Positions 18,584 through 27,861 are shown, counted from the first letter of the stretch. The stretch is DNA of 64,000 bases from JACRDG01 sp963760985 (GCA_963760985.1 CAVXFM010000004.1:248001-312000), one strand, 5' to 3'. Numbers and translations are program-made. Notes: a model not told the origin generated them from the sequence alone.

Positions 18584-20677
18584 ATGCCTGAAACCAACAA
18601 GAAGACGGTCTACAGTGTCTGCTGTATGTGCACCGTGCGCTGTCCCATCGAGATAGAGGTGGAGCGTGACAAGGTCCGAAAGATCTGGGGAAACCCGCAT
18701 CTCCTCGGTGGAAGATACCTGTGTCCCCGAGGAGCCGCGGGCAAAGCCTTTGAGAACGATTCGGAACGGCTCCAGCACCCGATGATCAGGGACGGGGAGA
18801 GGGGTTCAGGCCGCTGGAGAAAGGCGACCTGGGATGAAGCCCTCGATTATGTGGCGGACAAACTCAAGACCATTGTGGACACCTATGGTGGTGAGAGCGT
18901 TGTCCTGGGCGACAGAGGCGGCGCATTCACGGATATGCAGAAGGCGTTTATAAGGGCGCTTGGGTCGCCCAATTATTTCAATCATCACGGAGCGTGCTCC
19001 AACAGCGTGCATAACGCGCACAATTCAGTGGCCGGTCATCGCCGGAACACCGTGGCGTATGATTACAAGAACTGCAAGTACATGATCCTGTACGGTCGGA
19101 ACATGCTGGAGTCGCTGGGCACCAAAGAAGCCAAGGATTTCATCGACGCTCAGGAACGAGGGATGAAGTTTACCCACATCGATGTCCGCTGGAATTACAC
19201 TGCTGCCAAAGCCGACCGCTTTTTCATCATCCGCCCGGGCACTGACTACGCGTTCAATCTGGCTCTCATTCATGTGATTCTCAAAGAACGGCTGTACGAT
19301 GCGGAATTCGTGGATCGCTGGGTCGTAGGGCTGAAGGAATTGGAAAGCTTCGTGAGTCCCTATACCCCGGAGTGGGCTGAGAAGGAGACCGGCATCCCTG
19401 CCAAGGATATCGTCAGCATTGCTCACGAGGCTTCGGAAGCAAAACCCGCGGTCATCTTCAATCAGGGGTGGATGACAGCGAGGGACGCGAACGATTATTG
19501 GTTCAGGCGATCGATCTACTTTCTGTACGCGCTCATGGGCGTGTACGAAGCCAAAGGCGGGCTTCTCTTTGCCAAGGGAGAGCCTGCCGCGGGATATAAG
19601 CCGCTCAAGACCCTTCAATCGCTTGTTCCCAAAGTGGACAAAAAGCGTTTCGACGGTGTCGGTTCCCAATACAAACATCTCTCCGCGGATTACGGGCTCG
19701 CTCAGATGCTGCCCCACGCAATTCTCACCGAAGACCCGTACCCGGTGAAAGCCTTCATCTGCTATCGTTTCGACCCGCTTTCTTCCTTCCCCGATCCGGA
19801 GGCGTATAAGGAGGGTTTGCGCAAGCTGGATCTCCTGGTGAGCATTGATGTGAATTACAGCGACACAGGTTGGTTTGCGGACGTGATACTTCCCGAAGCC
19901 ACGTATCTGGAACGAACGGATCCGGTGATCACCAAGAAAGGACCAAAGCCTGCGCTCTGGATGAGGCGACAGGCAGTCTCCCCCAGGTTCGACTCCAAGC
20001 CGAAATGGTGGATATTCAAACAACTCGCGGAGCGCTTGGGCCTCGGTCAATATTTCCCGTACGATACCATTGAGGAACTCATTGACTGGCAATTGCAGGA
20101 CATGGGAATCAGTCGTGCGGACTTTGATGCAAAAGGATATGTGGAACTGTCCAAGGAGCAGATCCTTTGGGACAGGAAGGACGGCCTCAAGTTCAACACG
20201 CCTTCGAAAAAGATCGAATTTGTATCGAGCATGCTCGAAGACAACGGGATTGCCTCTTTTCCCCCATACGAAAGCCCGCAAGCGCCTCCTGAAGGCCATT
20301 ACCGGCTTATCACCGGCAAAATCGCTCTCCATACTCAGGGCACCAGTTTGAACAACCTCTATCTGAATGAGCTTCAATCGGAAAACACGCTGTGGATCAA
20401 CACGTGGGAAGCAGCCAAACTCGGAATCAAGCAAGGCGATCTCGTGGAAGTAAGCACGAACGGCGTGACACAGACCGTCAAGGCGTCACTCACTGATTTC
20501 ATTCATCCTGAAGCGGTCTACACCCTCCACGGGTACGGACGACAAATCCCTCTCCAGACGAGAGCCTTTCAAAAGGGGATGCGGGACAACACGTTGATGA
20601 CCGGCTTGCTGTCCGTTGCAGCGGGCGGCAATTGCCCCATTACCGACTGTTTCGTCCGAATCAAAAAGGCCTCGTAA
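18584..20677 (+). CDS. Molybdopterin oxidoreductase (DMSO reductase family) catalytic subunit, no Tat signal
   Basis: A 697-residue bis-MGD enzyme. The N-terminal [4Fe-4S] motif is C13-x2-C16-x3-C20-x26-C47. Next comes the central molybdopterin domain (GDRGGAFTDMQKAF, HIDVRWNYTAAKADRF, RPGTDYAFNLAL) and the C-terminal dinucleotide-binding domain (WINTWEAAKLGIKQGDLVEV, GGNCPITDC). The Cys in HHGACSNSVHN sits where polysulfide/thiosulfate-reductase-type enzymes carry a Mo ligand, an assignment by position only. There is no twin-arginine signal, so the enzyme should be cytoplasmic, unlike Psr/Phs enzymes. The ferredoxin-like subunit follows after 27 bases. With a sulfur-anion-type transporter upstream, a sulfur-compound substrate is plausible but unproven. 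Confidence 0.88.
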   Translation: MPETNKKTVYSVCCMCTVRCPIEIEVERDKVRKIWGNPHLLGGRYLCPRGAAGKAFENDSERLQHPMIRDGERGSGRWRKATWDEALDYVADKLKTIVDTYGGESVVLGDRGGAFTDMQKAFIRALGSPNYFNHHGACSNSVHNAHNSVAGHRRNTVAYDYKNCKYMILYGRNMLESLGTKEAKDFIDAQERGMKFTHIDVRWNYTAAKADRFFIIRPGTDYAFNLALIHVILKERLYDAEFVDRWVVGLKELESFVSPYTPEWAEKETGIPAKDIVSIAHEASEAKPAVIFNQGWMTARDANDYWFRRSIYFLYALMGVYEAKGGLLFAKGEPAAGYKPLKTLQSLVPKVDKKRFDGVGSQYKHLSADYGLAQMLPHAILTEDPYPVKAFICYRFDPLSSFPDPEAYKEGLRKLDLLVSIDVNYSDTGWFADVILPEATYLERTDPVITKKGPKPALWMRRQAVSPRFDSKPKWWIFKQLAERLGLGQYFPYDTIEELIDWQLQDMGISRADFDAKGYVELSKEQILWDRKDGLKFNTPSKKIEFVSSMLEDNGIASFPPYESPQAPPEGHYRLITGKIALHTQGTSLNNLYLNELQSENTLWINTWEAAKLGIKQGDLVEVSTNGVTQTVKASLTDFIHPEAVYTLHGYGRQIPLQTRAFQKGMRDNTLMTGLLSVAAGGNCPITDCFVRIKKAS

Positions 20678-20704
20678 GGCACGGGAAAGGGAGGAGATCA
20701 AACC

Positions 20705-21217
20705 ATGACCGATTATTATATATTTCAAGATCAGCAACGCTGTATCGGCTGTCGCGCGTGCGAGATCCACTGCAAAACTCAGAACGACGTCCCAGTGGGC
20801 CCCAGCTACTGCAAAATCATTCCAGTGGGCCCTTACATGAGAGGGAACGTGCCGCGGATACAGTTCATTTTCATGCCCTGTTTTCATTGCGAGTCCCCCT
20901 GGTGTGTGGCTGCCTGTCCCACAGGAGCCATGCAAAAGCGGCAGACGGACGGCATCGTGTTCGTGGATGCTTCCCTGTGTATCGGTTGCAAGGCTTGCAT
21001 TACCGCGTGCCCGTGGGGGGCTCCGCAATGGAATAAAGAAACAGGGAAAGTGTTCAAATGCGATTATTGCAAGGACAGAATTGACCAGGGGCTGGAACCG
21101 GCCTGCGTCACCGGCTGCACTACTGCGGCACTGCGATGGACATCTCCCGCGAAGTCCTCGGAAGTACGGCGCGAGCGACTCGCCCGAGGCATCGCCAAGA
21201 AACCGCAGGATTTTTAG
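20705..21217 (+). CDS. Four-cluster ferredoxin subunit of the molybdoenzyme (DmsB/PsrB type)
   Basis: 170 residues, with a strong GGGAGGAG ribosome-binding site. Sixteen cysteines fall in four groups: CIGCRACEIHC, CFHCESPWCVAACP, CIGCKACITACP and CDYCKDRIDQGLEPACVTGC split over two clusters, the usual DmsB/PsrB arrangement for four [4Fe-4S] clusters. It carries electrons to or from the catalytic subunit encoded just upstream. No third, NrfD-like quinone subunit is present, so the electron partner is either soluble or the small membrane protein at 17.9 kb. Confidence 0.93.
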   Translation: MTDYYIFQDQQRCIGCRACEIHCKTQNDVPVGPSYCKIIPVGPYMRGNVPRIQFIFMPCFHCESPWCVAACPTGAMQKRQTDGIVFVDASLCIGCKACITACPWGAPQWNKETGKVFKCDYCKDRIDQGLEPACVTGCTTAALRWTSPAKSSEVRRERLARGIAKKPQDF

Positions 21218-21251
21218 GCAGGCATTGCCGGGCCTGTCAATGGGGCCCGGC

Positions 21252-21315
21252 CTCGGGCTGAAGGGTTGGTGCGATTTTGCCCGTTACCTCCGAGCAGTCG
21301 AACCTTCAGCCCGAG
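21252..21315 (+). repeat. Inverted repeat, 13-bp arms, after the molybdoenzyme operon
   Basis: CTCGGGCTGAAGG (21252-21264) and CCTTCAGCCCGAG (21303-21315) are exact complements around 38 bases. A smaller CTCCCG/CGGGGG hairpin follows. There is no poly-T, so an intrinsic terminator is uncertain; it may end or protect the operon transcript. Confidence 0.6.
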
Positions 21316-21446
21316 CTCCCGAAACGGGGGCAGCCCCAAATACTTTTATAGTGAGCCCCATTGCGATTCGCTGCAACCTTGGGGAACGGCTTTAGGTGGA
21401 CCACACGGCTCAGCTTGTCGCGGATGACGGGCTTTTGGCACGCGGG

Positions 21447-21533
21447 ATAGTGAAGCGCCGGTTTGTATGACCCACCACACGGTAAGGTCGGTTTGGTCTT
21501 CAGTATGCCGCTATTTCGGAGGCGCTTCACTAT
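21447..21533. repeat. Inverted repeat, 13-bp arms, 61-base spacer
   Basis: ATAGTGAAGCGCC (21447-21459) and GGCGCTTCACTAT (21521-21533) are exact complements. The 87-bp unit resembles a small MITE or an RNA hairpin with a large loop; no second copy was noticed in the window. Confidence 0.55.
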
Positions 21534-21727
21534 ACCACATCGTACCCGATCGGATGTGGGGTGGTACGTGGAAAGCGCCCCTTCCGATCGAGCAGAAATT
21601 TGGCCAACGTGCCGCACTGCTATTGAAGATGGTCCTTGGCCTCAAGGCGCTTCAGTATTCTCTTAACTCCTGGACCGCGCATTGGCAATGAGTCACGGCA
21701 AATGCGCTTTTTGATTGTAAGGCTGGC

Positions 21728-21768
21728 GGGAGACTTTGACCGACGATGGGTCGCGGTCAAGGTCTCCC
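21728..21768. repeat. Hairpin with 15-bp arms
   Basis: GGGAGACTTTGACCG (21728-21742) and CGGTCAAGGTCTCCC (21754-21768) pair with one T-G wobble around an 11-base loop, about 90 bases upstream of the acyl-CoA ligase gene. It may be a leader element or a divergent member of the genome's palindromic repeats. Confidence 0.55.
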
Positions 21769-21854
21769 CATCGAGAGCGTATCTCCCACCTTTGTGTTCT
21801 CCCCTTGTTTTCTTTCAAGTATAGTGTCGGAAAACGAATTACTGGGAGTTCAGC

Positions 21855-23522
21855 ATGGAACATGGCACTCGCCTCGTCTATCGGTCCTCGTCCGCATACG
21901 AATATCCGCTGATCATAAAGCAATTGCTTCATACCCCGATTCTTTACGCTCCTGACCAGGAGATCGTCTATCAGGACAAGGTGCGTCTCACGTATCGTTC
22001 CTTTTCCGAACGGGTGAATCGGTTGGCTGCGAGCCTGTCCGCGTTAGGAGTCCGTCCTGGAGACACTGTAGCGGTCTTGGATTGGGACTCTCATCGGTAC
22101 TTGGAGTGCTTCTTTGCCGTGCCCATGATGGGAGCCGTGCTCCATACGGTGAACGTACGCCTGTCACCCGACCAGATATTGTTCACCATGAATCACGCGG
22201 AAGACGCGGTGGTGCTCGTGCACGAGGACTTCCTCCCCGTGCTCGAGAGCATTGCGGGGCAATTGAAGACCGTGCGACAGTATATCCTCATCAAAGATTC
22301 TGCCGATACGGCAACGACGTCTCTGTCCTTATCCGGCGAATACGAAGAATTGGTCGCTCTAGCGGATGATTCCTTCCCGTTTCCCGATTTTGATGAAAAC
22401 ACTCAGGCAACCATCTTCTACACCACCGGCACCACCGGAGACCCGAAAGGTGTGTGCTTCAGCCACCGCCAACTGGTGTTACACACCCTCGGGGTGGCAG
22501 TGGCGGTCGCGTCCTTCACCGCGCCCGGGAGGCTGCAATCCGGGGACGTATACATGCCCATCACGCCGATGTTCCACGTGCACGCGTGGGGTTTTCCGTA
22601 CGTGGCCACCCTCATCGGAGCGAAACAGGTGTACCCGGGCAGGTACGTTCCTGAGAACATCTTGAGGCTCATTCAAAAAGAGAAAGTCACGTTCTCTCAT
22701 TGTGTGCCTACCATTCTCCACATGATCATCGAGCATCCTCTGGCCCGGGAGGTAAATCTTCGGGGCTGGAAGGTGAACACTGGCGGCATGGCGCTTCCTA
22801 GAGGCCTCGCGAAGAAGGTGCGGGAGATGGGCATCGAGGTGTTTCACGGGTACGGCATGTCCGAAACCTGCCCTATCCTCACTCTGGCGAACCTCAAGCC
22901 CGACATGATGGACTGGGATATGGACAAACAACTGGACTACCGGACCAAAACTGGCTTCCCTTTACCGCTGGTGGATCTCACGATTGTTGATCCTGATGGC
23001 AACCCGCTGCCGCGTGACGGCAAGTCAGTGGGCGAGATCGTGGTCCGTGCGCCCTGGTGCACGCAGGGGTATTTCAAGGCGCCTGAGAGATCGGAGGAAC
23101 TCTGGAAGGATGGTCGCCTGCATACGGGCGATATCGCACACATGGATGAAGCGGGGTATGTTCAGATCACGGATAGGCTCAAGGATGTGATCAAGACCGG
23201 AGGAGAATGGATCTCCTCTATCGAATTGGAGAGCCTGCTCAGTCGCCACGAGGCGGTTTCCGAGGCAGCGGTGGTGGGAGTGGCTCACGAAAAATGGGGG
23301 GAGCGCCCTGCGGCAATGATTGTGCTCAAGCCAAATTGGCACAACAAGGTCACGGCGGAACACTTGCGCGCATTCCTGGAACAATTCGTTCACCAGGGCT
23401 TGATCTCCAAATGGGCTATTCCGGACAATTTCTACTTCGTGAACGAAATCCCGCGCACGAGTGTAGGGAAAATCAACAAAAGGGCCATCCGGGACCACCT
23501 AGGCGAGGACGATACCCAATAA
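21855..23522 (+). CDS. Medium/long-chain fatty acyl-CoA ligase (AMP-binding family)
   Basis: 555-residue ATP-dependent acyl-CoA synthetase. Core motifs are the P-loop YTTGTTGDPKG, MPITPMFHVHAWGFP, GYGMSETCP, LHTGDIAHMDEAGY and the catalytic lysine motif near the end (RTSVGKINKRAIR). The ATG at 21855 has GGGAG upstream. The FHVHAWG region and overall length match the FadD/medium-chain and DMSP/methylmercaptopropionate-CoA ligase branch, which cannot be separated by eye. It would feed acyl-CoA to dehydrogenases such as the one at 4.7 kb. Confidence 0.9.
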   Translation: MEHGTRLVYRSSSAYEYPLIIKQLLHTPILYAPDQEIVYQDKVRLTYRSFSERVNRLAASLSALGVRPGDTVAVLDWDSHRYLECFFAVPMMGAVLHTVNVRLSPDQILFTMNHAEDAVVLVHEDFLPVLESIAGQLKTVRQYILIKDSADTATTSLSLSGEYEELVALADDSFPFPDFDENTQATIFYTTGTTGDPKGVCFSHRQLVLHTLGVAVAVASFTAPGRLQSGDVYMPITPMFHVHAWGFPYVATLIGAKQVYPGRYVPENILRLIQKEKVTFSHCVPTILHMIIEHPLAREVNLRGWKVNTGGMALPRGLAKKVREMGIEVFHGYGMSETCPILTLANLKPDMMDWDMDKQLDYRTKTGFPLPLVDLTIVDPDGNPLPRDGKSVGEIVVRAPWCTQGYFKAPERSEELWKDGRLHTGDIAHMDEAGYVQITDRLKDVIKTGGEWISSIELESLLSRHEAVSEAAVVGVAHEKWGERPAAMIVLKPNWHNKVTAEHLRAFLEQFVHQGLISKWAIPDNFYFVNEIPRTSVGKINKRAIRDHLGEDDTQ

Positions 23523-24161
23523 TTGGCCCCGCTTTCCCGTGCGCAATCGGGTGCCGCGTGTGTCTCAACGCTCACGCGCGGGTAAGGGCCAGGCGGGATG
23601 CCCCGGCTTATACCATTTCGCTCACTTTTGAGTAACCTACTCCGGCGGAGGGAGGTCTCCTGAACGCAGATTCGACAGCCTCGCGTCGCTCGCAGTAAAG
23701 GTGAATTCCCTCCGTCAAGTTACTTGAGTTTGCGCACAGCGGTATGAGACAGCCCTCTTTCCTGTCATGCGAGCAGAGGCTCGACGCTGCCCCCCCCCTG
23801 CCGGCAGTCCGCGACGCAATGCGGCCATCAGATCATCAAGCACTCACCTTCATACTTTCAATGAAATTTCCCCCGAGCGACGGACCCGCGGATTTTCTCC
23901 GCGTCGCAAGACAATCGAGCGGTCGCCCGCCTCAGAGCAACGACGAGCAACGGATTTATCTCATAAACTTCCGTAGATCACGCACGCATGGCGCTTGCCT
24001 GCGTGGGTCGTGGTGGCCGAGGGCTTGAACCGTGAGGTTCCATCGGTTATCATGAAGATGTGCGATGAGAACTAGGTTTGCCGCAGCGGCATCCCTGGTG
24101 CTGCTCACAGGCTGAGCGGTTGACTTCTGAATTTTTTATTGTGTATGGCATGGAGGGTGAG
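23523..24161. other. Intergenic region with repeat copy R2
   Basis: No supported gene. Repeat copy R2 occupies about 23608-23747. The rest is featureless to me apart from the GGAGG that starts the small gene at 24162. Confidence 0.45.
23608..23747 (+). repeat. Dispersed palindromic repeat, copy R2, with terminal inverted ends
   Basis: Begins TTATACCATTTCGCTCAC and ends GCGCACAGCGGTATGAG, imperfect inverted ends resembling those of copies R3 and R6. Inner arms CGGAGGGA (23646-23653) and TCCCTCCG (23707-23714) pair perfectly, and AGTAAC/GTTACT pair outside them. The core is CTGAACGCAGATTCGACAG then GCGTCGCTCGCAGT. Confidence 0.75.
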
Positions 24162-24434
24162 ATGCGGAGTCCGATAATAGGAATATTGCTAGTTTTGGCC
24201 ATTGCGGGCGAACTCCAGCTGTGCTGGGCGGGCGAATTTGCCGGACGGTTGGAGCGAGTCGATTTGCAGACGGTCACCTTCCGCGGTCACAATAACCAGC
24301 TGCTCGTGGTCCACGTGGACCGAAATCACAGGCTTCAGGCTGCGCCGTACCTGGGCATGTGGGTGACGGTCGATTTCACCACAGACCAAGGCACCATGCG
24401 CGCGAAGGCTTTCAGATGCCTGGGATCTCATTGA
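24162..24434 (+). CDS. Small exported protein of unknown function
   Basis: A 90-residue protein. The ATG at 24162 follows GGAGGGTG at good spacing. The N-terminus is a signal peptide (IIGILLVLAIAGELQLCWA with likely cleavage before GEF). The mature part (about 70 residues: RLERVDLQTVTFRGHNNQ, VHVDRNHRLQ, GMWVTVDFTTDQG) reads like a small beta-barrel or OB-like fold. No family is recognised. It is followed by a TPR gene on the other strand. Confidence 0.55.
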   Translation: MRSPIIGILLVLAIAGELQLCWAGEFAGRLERVDLQTVTFRGHNNQLLVVHVDRNHRLQAAPYLGMWVTVDFTTDQGTMRAKAFRCLGSH

Positions 24435-24564
24435 GCAACAGTCGGTAGTGATGACGGTCGAAGGAGCGGCAAAAGGAGATTGAAGCCATCCAGGGCTACG
24501 GGGTGATCTGTCGGCCTCAAAAGGCCGCATCAGGCAAGATGGGGAGATTGTACGATCAGGCCAG

Positions 24565-24600
24565 AAAAAAGGGGAAACCCTTGAATCAGAGTTTCCCCGA
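24565..24600 (-). terminator. Intrinsic terminator of the TPR gene
   Basis: On the minus strand GGGGAAAC and GTTTCCCC pair (24591-24598 with 24571-24578) around 12 bases and are followed by TTTTTT. It lies about 80 bases past the stop of the TPR gene. Confidence 0.8.
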
Positions 24601-24676
24601 CTGTTCTTATACGTCAAGAATGAAACAGGCCGCTATTAATTGTCGGATTTACTTGCCGCTGTCCAAGGGAAGGATT

Positions 24677-25636
24677 TCATAGTTTGTTCTGACTTCCTGC
24701 CGCGAGGCCAACTCGGTACTTCTGAAGTCTATCCTTCATTTCCTTGATGCAGGAGCCGTCTGGGCATTTCTTGGAGCCCATCTCGATGGCCTTTTTCTGT
24801 ACCTCGGCAGCCTTGGCCGGGTCGCCCTGCCGGAAGTACGCTTCTGCCAGGGTCTCGAAAACCAGACCGTCTTTGCCGCCAGGAAGGTCTATTGCCTTTT
24901 TCGCCAGTTCCATGGCCTTTGCAGTGTCCTGGACCTTCTCATCGGGACAGGTCAGCAGGAACCATGCCTTGTCCTGTACGGACCAGGCATCTTTAGGGCT
25001 GAGTTGCTCTGCCTTCTTGAAATCCAGGGATGCATCCTTGCACTTGCCCATTCGGTTGAGGATCCAGGCTCGCAGGCGCAATGCCTCAACAAAATTGGGT
25101 TTAGCCGACAGGGCCCTGTTCACGTTGGCAAGAGCCTTCTCATACTGGTTCTGCTTCAGGCTCATGTCAGCCCGCTGCGCGTATGCCCAGACATAGCCGG
25201 GGTCGAGCTTTACGGCCTTGCTGAAATCCTGCTGAGCCTGATCGGTTTTCTGCTGCAGCTTCTCGACAATGCCCCTCTGTCCGTACGCGTGGGCAGCGCC
25301 AGGTCTCTTTTCTACTGCCGTATTGGCGTCAGCATACGCCTTGTCAAGGTTGCCTACCTGCACGAAGGCTCTGGAACGACCCAGTAGCGCATCGAAGTTC
25401 GCGGGACTTGTCTTCAGGACTTTGTCATACAGTGTGATGGCCTGTTTCCAGTCCTTACTGTTCATCGCCTTCCCGGCAGCGATCATATCCGGATTTGGGC
25501 CTTTCCCAATTTCATTCCACGGGAAAAACCATATTGTTCCAATGACTACCACGACAATGATCGCGAAGCCCAAAAAGGTGTAAGTTGATGAGCCTCTTTC
25601 ATTGGAACACCTTGATACACGAGCGCCATCCTTCAT
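24677..25636 (-). CDS. Membrane-anchored TPR protein
   Basis: 319 residues. A short basic, Cys-containing N-terminus precedes one membrane span (TYTFLGFAIIVVVVIGTIWFF). The rest is about six tetratricopeptide repeats (for example WKQAITLYDKVLKTSPANFDA-type units: residues 65-85, then AYADANTAVEKRPG, DFSKAVKLDPGYVWAYA, ALANVNRALSAKPNFVEA). The C-terminal part has two Cys (KKCPDGSCIKE). TPR arrays mount protein partners; here they would face the periplasm. It has its own terminator, so it is probably a single-gene unit. Confidence 0.85.
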   Translation of the reverse strand: MKDGARVSRCSNERGSSTYTFLGFAIIVVVVIGTIWFFPWNEIGKGPNPDMIAAGKAMNSKDWKQAITLYDKVLKTSPANFDALLGRSRAFVQVGNLDKAYADANTAVEKRPGAAHAYGQRGIVEKLQQKTDQAQQDFSKAVKLDPGYVWAYAQRADMSLKQNQYEKALANVNRALSAKPNFVEALRLRAWILNRMGKCKDASLDFKKAEQLSPKDAWSVQDKAWFLLTCPDEKVQDTAKAMELAKKAIDLPGGKDGLVFETLAEAYFRQGDPAKAAEVQKKAIEMGSKKCPDGSCIKEMKDRLQKYRVGLAAGSQNKL

Positions 25637-25928
25637 TCTGAAATACCCCTTGTTGCGAAATTACTGTTCCGTCTACGCGGAAGCGCACATGAACCCCAGG
25701 TCGACGTCTCGCACAACGCGCCCGGTCTGCTGTGCTTTTCGAGAAAAAAACAACGGAAGCATCATGCCCTCTGCGGCCTGACTCATCGCGGAGTAAAGGA
25801 CATGTTGACTCCACGGGTTGGATCGCTAATTATACCTGCTCGGCCCGGGAAATCAATCCCTAACAATCGCTCATCTTATAATAATAAAAGGCCGACCTCA
25901 TGAGAATCGGGGAAAGGAGTGTGAGTTC
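25637..25928. promoter_or_regulatory. Divergent intergenic region with a -10-like element
   Basis: Between the TPR gene and the HAD gene. TATAAT at 25877-25882 faces the HAD gene, but no matching -35 is found at standard spacing. GGAAAGG at 25912-25918 is its ribosome-binding site. Confidence 0.35.
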
Positions 25929-26550
25929 ATGTCCTCTCAGCCGGACTCGGGAATTTGCGCAATCTTGCTGGACTACGGAGGAGTGGTGGCAGAGGAGGGA
26001 TTTCGTGAAGGGCTCATGGCCATAGGTCGCTCCACGGTCCTGGGCGCGGATCGATTCTTCGAGGTCGCGTCAGACACGGTGTACGATTCCGGGTACCTGA
26101 TAGGGCAAGCCGAAGAACACGACTATTGGAATATGGTCCGGCAAAGGACCCGGGTTGAGAGAACTGACGAAGAAATGCGCCTGATTATCCTTCGCAGGTT
26201 TGTGCTGCGGCAGTGGATGTTGGACCTGGCCCGCAATCTCCGTTCTTCAGGGTACACGGTCTGCATCCTGAGCGACCAGACTCAGTGGCTTGACCAACTG
26301 GACAAGAGAGACAATTTTTTCCGGGTACTTCGATCGGGTGTTCAATTCTTACCACTTGGGAAAGGGCAAACGCGACCCGAGTGTGTTCACCGACGTGGCA
26401 GCCAGCTTACAGGTCCCACCGGAGAGGATTCTGTTCGTAGACGACAACGAGGGGCACGTACACAGGGCACAAGCCAAAGGTCTCCACACGATCCTGTTCC
26501 GGGACCGGGAAAGTTTCCTCAGAGAGATGCACGGCCTCGGACTGGTGTGA
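25929..26550 (+). CDS. HAD-superfamily (subfamily IA) hydrolase, one frameshift
   Basis: Motif I is LLDYGGVVAEEG, the D-x-G-G-V form of the epoxide-hydrolase-like HAD group. Motif II is the Ser in VCILSDQTQWLD. Motifs III and IV are HLGKGKRDPSVF and ILFVDDNEGHVHRAQAKG. The frame changes near 26325; removing one G restores FFRYFDRVFNSYHLGKGKRD. The repaired protein has about 206 residues, normal for the group. It should be a phosphatase or related hydrolase of a small substrate that sequence alone cannot identify. Confidence 0.82.
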
Positions 26551-26568
26551 TACGGCTGCGCTTCCAAG

Positions 26569-26717
26569 TAATACCGATTCGTTTTTGCCTGCACAACTTG
26601 GCGCAGGTTGCAGGCAGGGGATCCCCGTTGCTGCGGACGACGCAGGGCCGTCTCATCACTTCGCTCAGGAGATCCCCTGCCCCACGATCTTACTCGTGTG
26701 AAAGCGAATCGGTATAA
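26569..26717 (-). repeat. Dispersed palindromic repeat, copy R3, MITE-like
   Basis: A 149-bp unit whose ends are inverted: TAATACCGATTCG at 26569 and CGAATCGGTATAA ending at 26717. On the minus strand it reads ATCGTGGGGCAGGGGATC, CTGAGCGAAGTGATGAGACG, CTGCGTCGTCCGCAGC and GATCCCCTGCC. The arms GCAGGGGATC/GATCCCCTGC pair exactly. It aligns along its whole length with copy R6 at 34.1 kb, in the opposite orientation. Confidence 0.8.
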
Positions 26718-26739
26718 GTGACTTGGCAGCGGAGGTCTT

Positions 26740-27732
26740 TCATATCACGAATCCCGCGTCTCGGACCATTTTTAGGTCTGCTTCCACAGGACGTCCAGCG
26801 GTGGTGAGATATCCCCCGATGATCATGCCATTGGCTCCGGAGCGCAGGGCCATCCCCTGAAAATCGCCGAGGTTCCTTTCTCTGCCGCCCGCGATCTTTA
26901 CGGTCGTGTGGGGAAGGACGAGCCTGAAAAGCGCCACCGTTTTCAAGACCTCAAGAGGCTCGGGCGGCTGCGCATGCTCAAGAGGGGTGCCTGGCCGCGG
27001 ATTGAGCACATTGATTGGCACGCAATCGACTCCCAGGTCCGCAAGGGTAAATGCCAGGTCGAGCCGCTGCGAAGGCGTTTCGCCCAGTCCCAGTATTCCG
27101 CCGCAGCACGCGGACAATCCGGTCTGCATGACCGTGCGGACCGTATCGACCCGCTGGTCGAAAGAATGCGTGGTGCAGATCTGTCGATAGTGTTCCCGTG
27201 AAGTTTCCAGATTGTGGTTGTAACGGGTTACGCCTACGGTCCGGAGCCGCGACGCACGTGCTTCGTCCAAGAAGCCAAGGGACGCGTCCAGGGCAATGTC
27301 CAGTTCTGCACGCACCTTTTGCAGGGACTGGAGCAGCGCGTCGAATTCTTTTTCAGAAAGAGCACCGCCGCTGGTCACCGTGCAAAAGCGTGACGCACCC
27401 TCCTTCTTGGCTGTACGGGCCACGCTCAGAATGTCATCAGTGGAACACAGGTCGTACGTCTCGCAATCTCCGTGGTGGTGACCGGACTGGGCGCAATACG
27501 CGCAGTCTTCCCCACAGCGACCGGATCGCGCGTTGATCAGAGAGCAGGAGTCAAATACCCGGCCCTTGAAACGCAGCCGGACACGGTCTGCCGCTGCGAG
27601 AAGACGCAACAAGTGCTCCTCCGGCGTATTGATAAGGGCTTCAGCCTCGGCCCTCGTGATTCTTTCGTCTGCCAGGACACGCTCCTCTACAGAGCCGATG
27701 AGCTGGGAATAGGATACGGTTTCGCAATTCAT
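26740..27732 (-). CDS. bioB: Biotin synthase
   Basis: 330-residue radical SAM enzyme that inserts sulfur into dethiobiotin. The SAM-cluster motif is CGEDCAYCAQS (C-x3-C-x2-C). Other family motifs are TVTSGGALSEKE, RYNHNLETS, CCGGILGLGET, PINVLNPRPGTPL and KIAGGRERNLGD. The gene stands alone between two repeat-containing gaps; no other biotin genes are nearby. Confidence 0.95.
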   Translation of the reverse strand: MNCETVSYSQLIGSVEERVLADERITRAEAEALINTPEEHLLRLLAAADRVRLRFKGRVFDSCSLINARSGRCGEDCAYCAQSGHHHGDCETYDLCSTDDILSVARTAKKEGASRFCTVTSGGALSEKEFDALLQSLQKVRAELDIALDASLGFLDEARASRLRTVGVTRYNHNLETSREHYRQICTTHSFDQRVDTVRTVMQTGLSACCGGILGLGETPSQRLDLAFTLADLGVDCVPINVLNPRPGTPLEHAQPPEPLEVLKTVALFRLVLPHTTVKIAGGRERNLGDFQGMALRSGANGMIIGGYLTTAGRPVEADLKMVRDAGFVI

Positions 27733-27861
27733 GAGTCCCTCCGTTCACATCCCTATCCTTATACCTCTTGCGAAATCCGAAATCCAGGGTTCAGGCGTAG
27801 GAAATCCGGGAAGGTACGCATAGAGCAGATGCCCACAATTCTGACCGAACGGTTCGTGCTT

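Larger units (their letters stand above)
21218..21854. other. Intergenic region with three long inverted repeats
   Basis: No gene supported. Three separate perfect or near-perfect palindromes lie within 520 bp (listed individually). No T-run follows any of them, and no transposase is present. The end of the gap carries GGGAG before the acyl-CoA ligase start. Confidence 0.5.

Noticed and set aside
19025..20434. Long minus-strand frame (469 codons) opposite the molybdoenzyme gene
   Set aside because: It is antisense to a clearly conserved gene, has no recognisable motifs, and reflects third-position GC bias.
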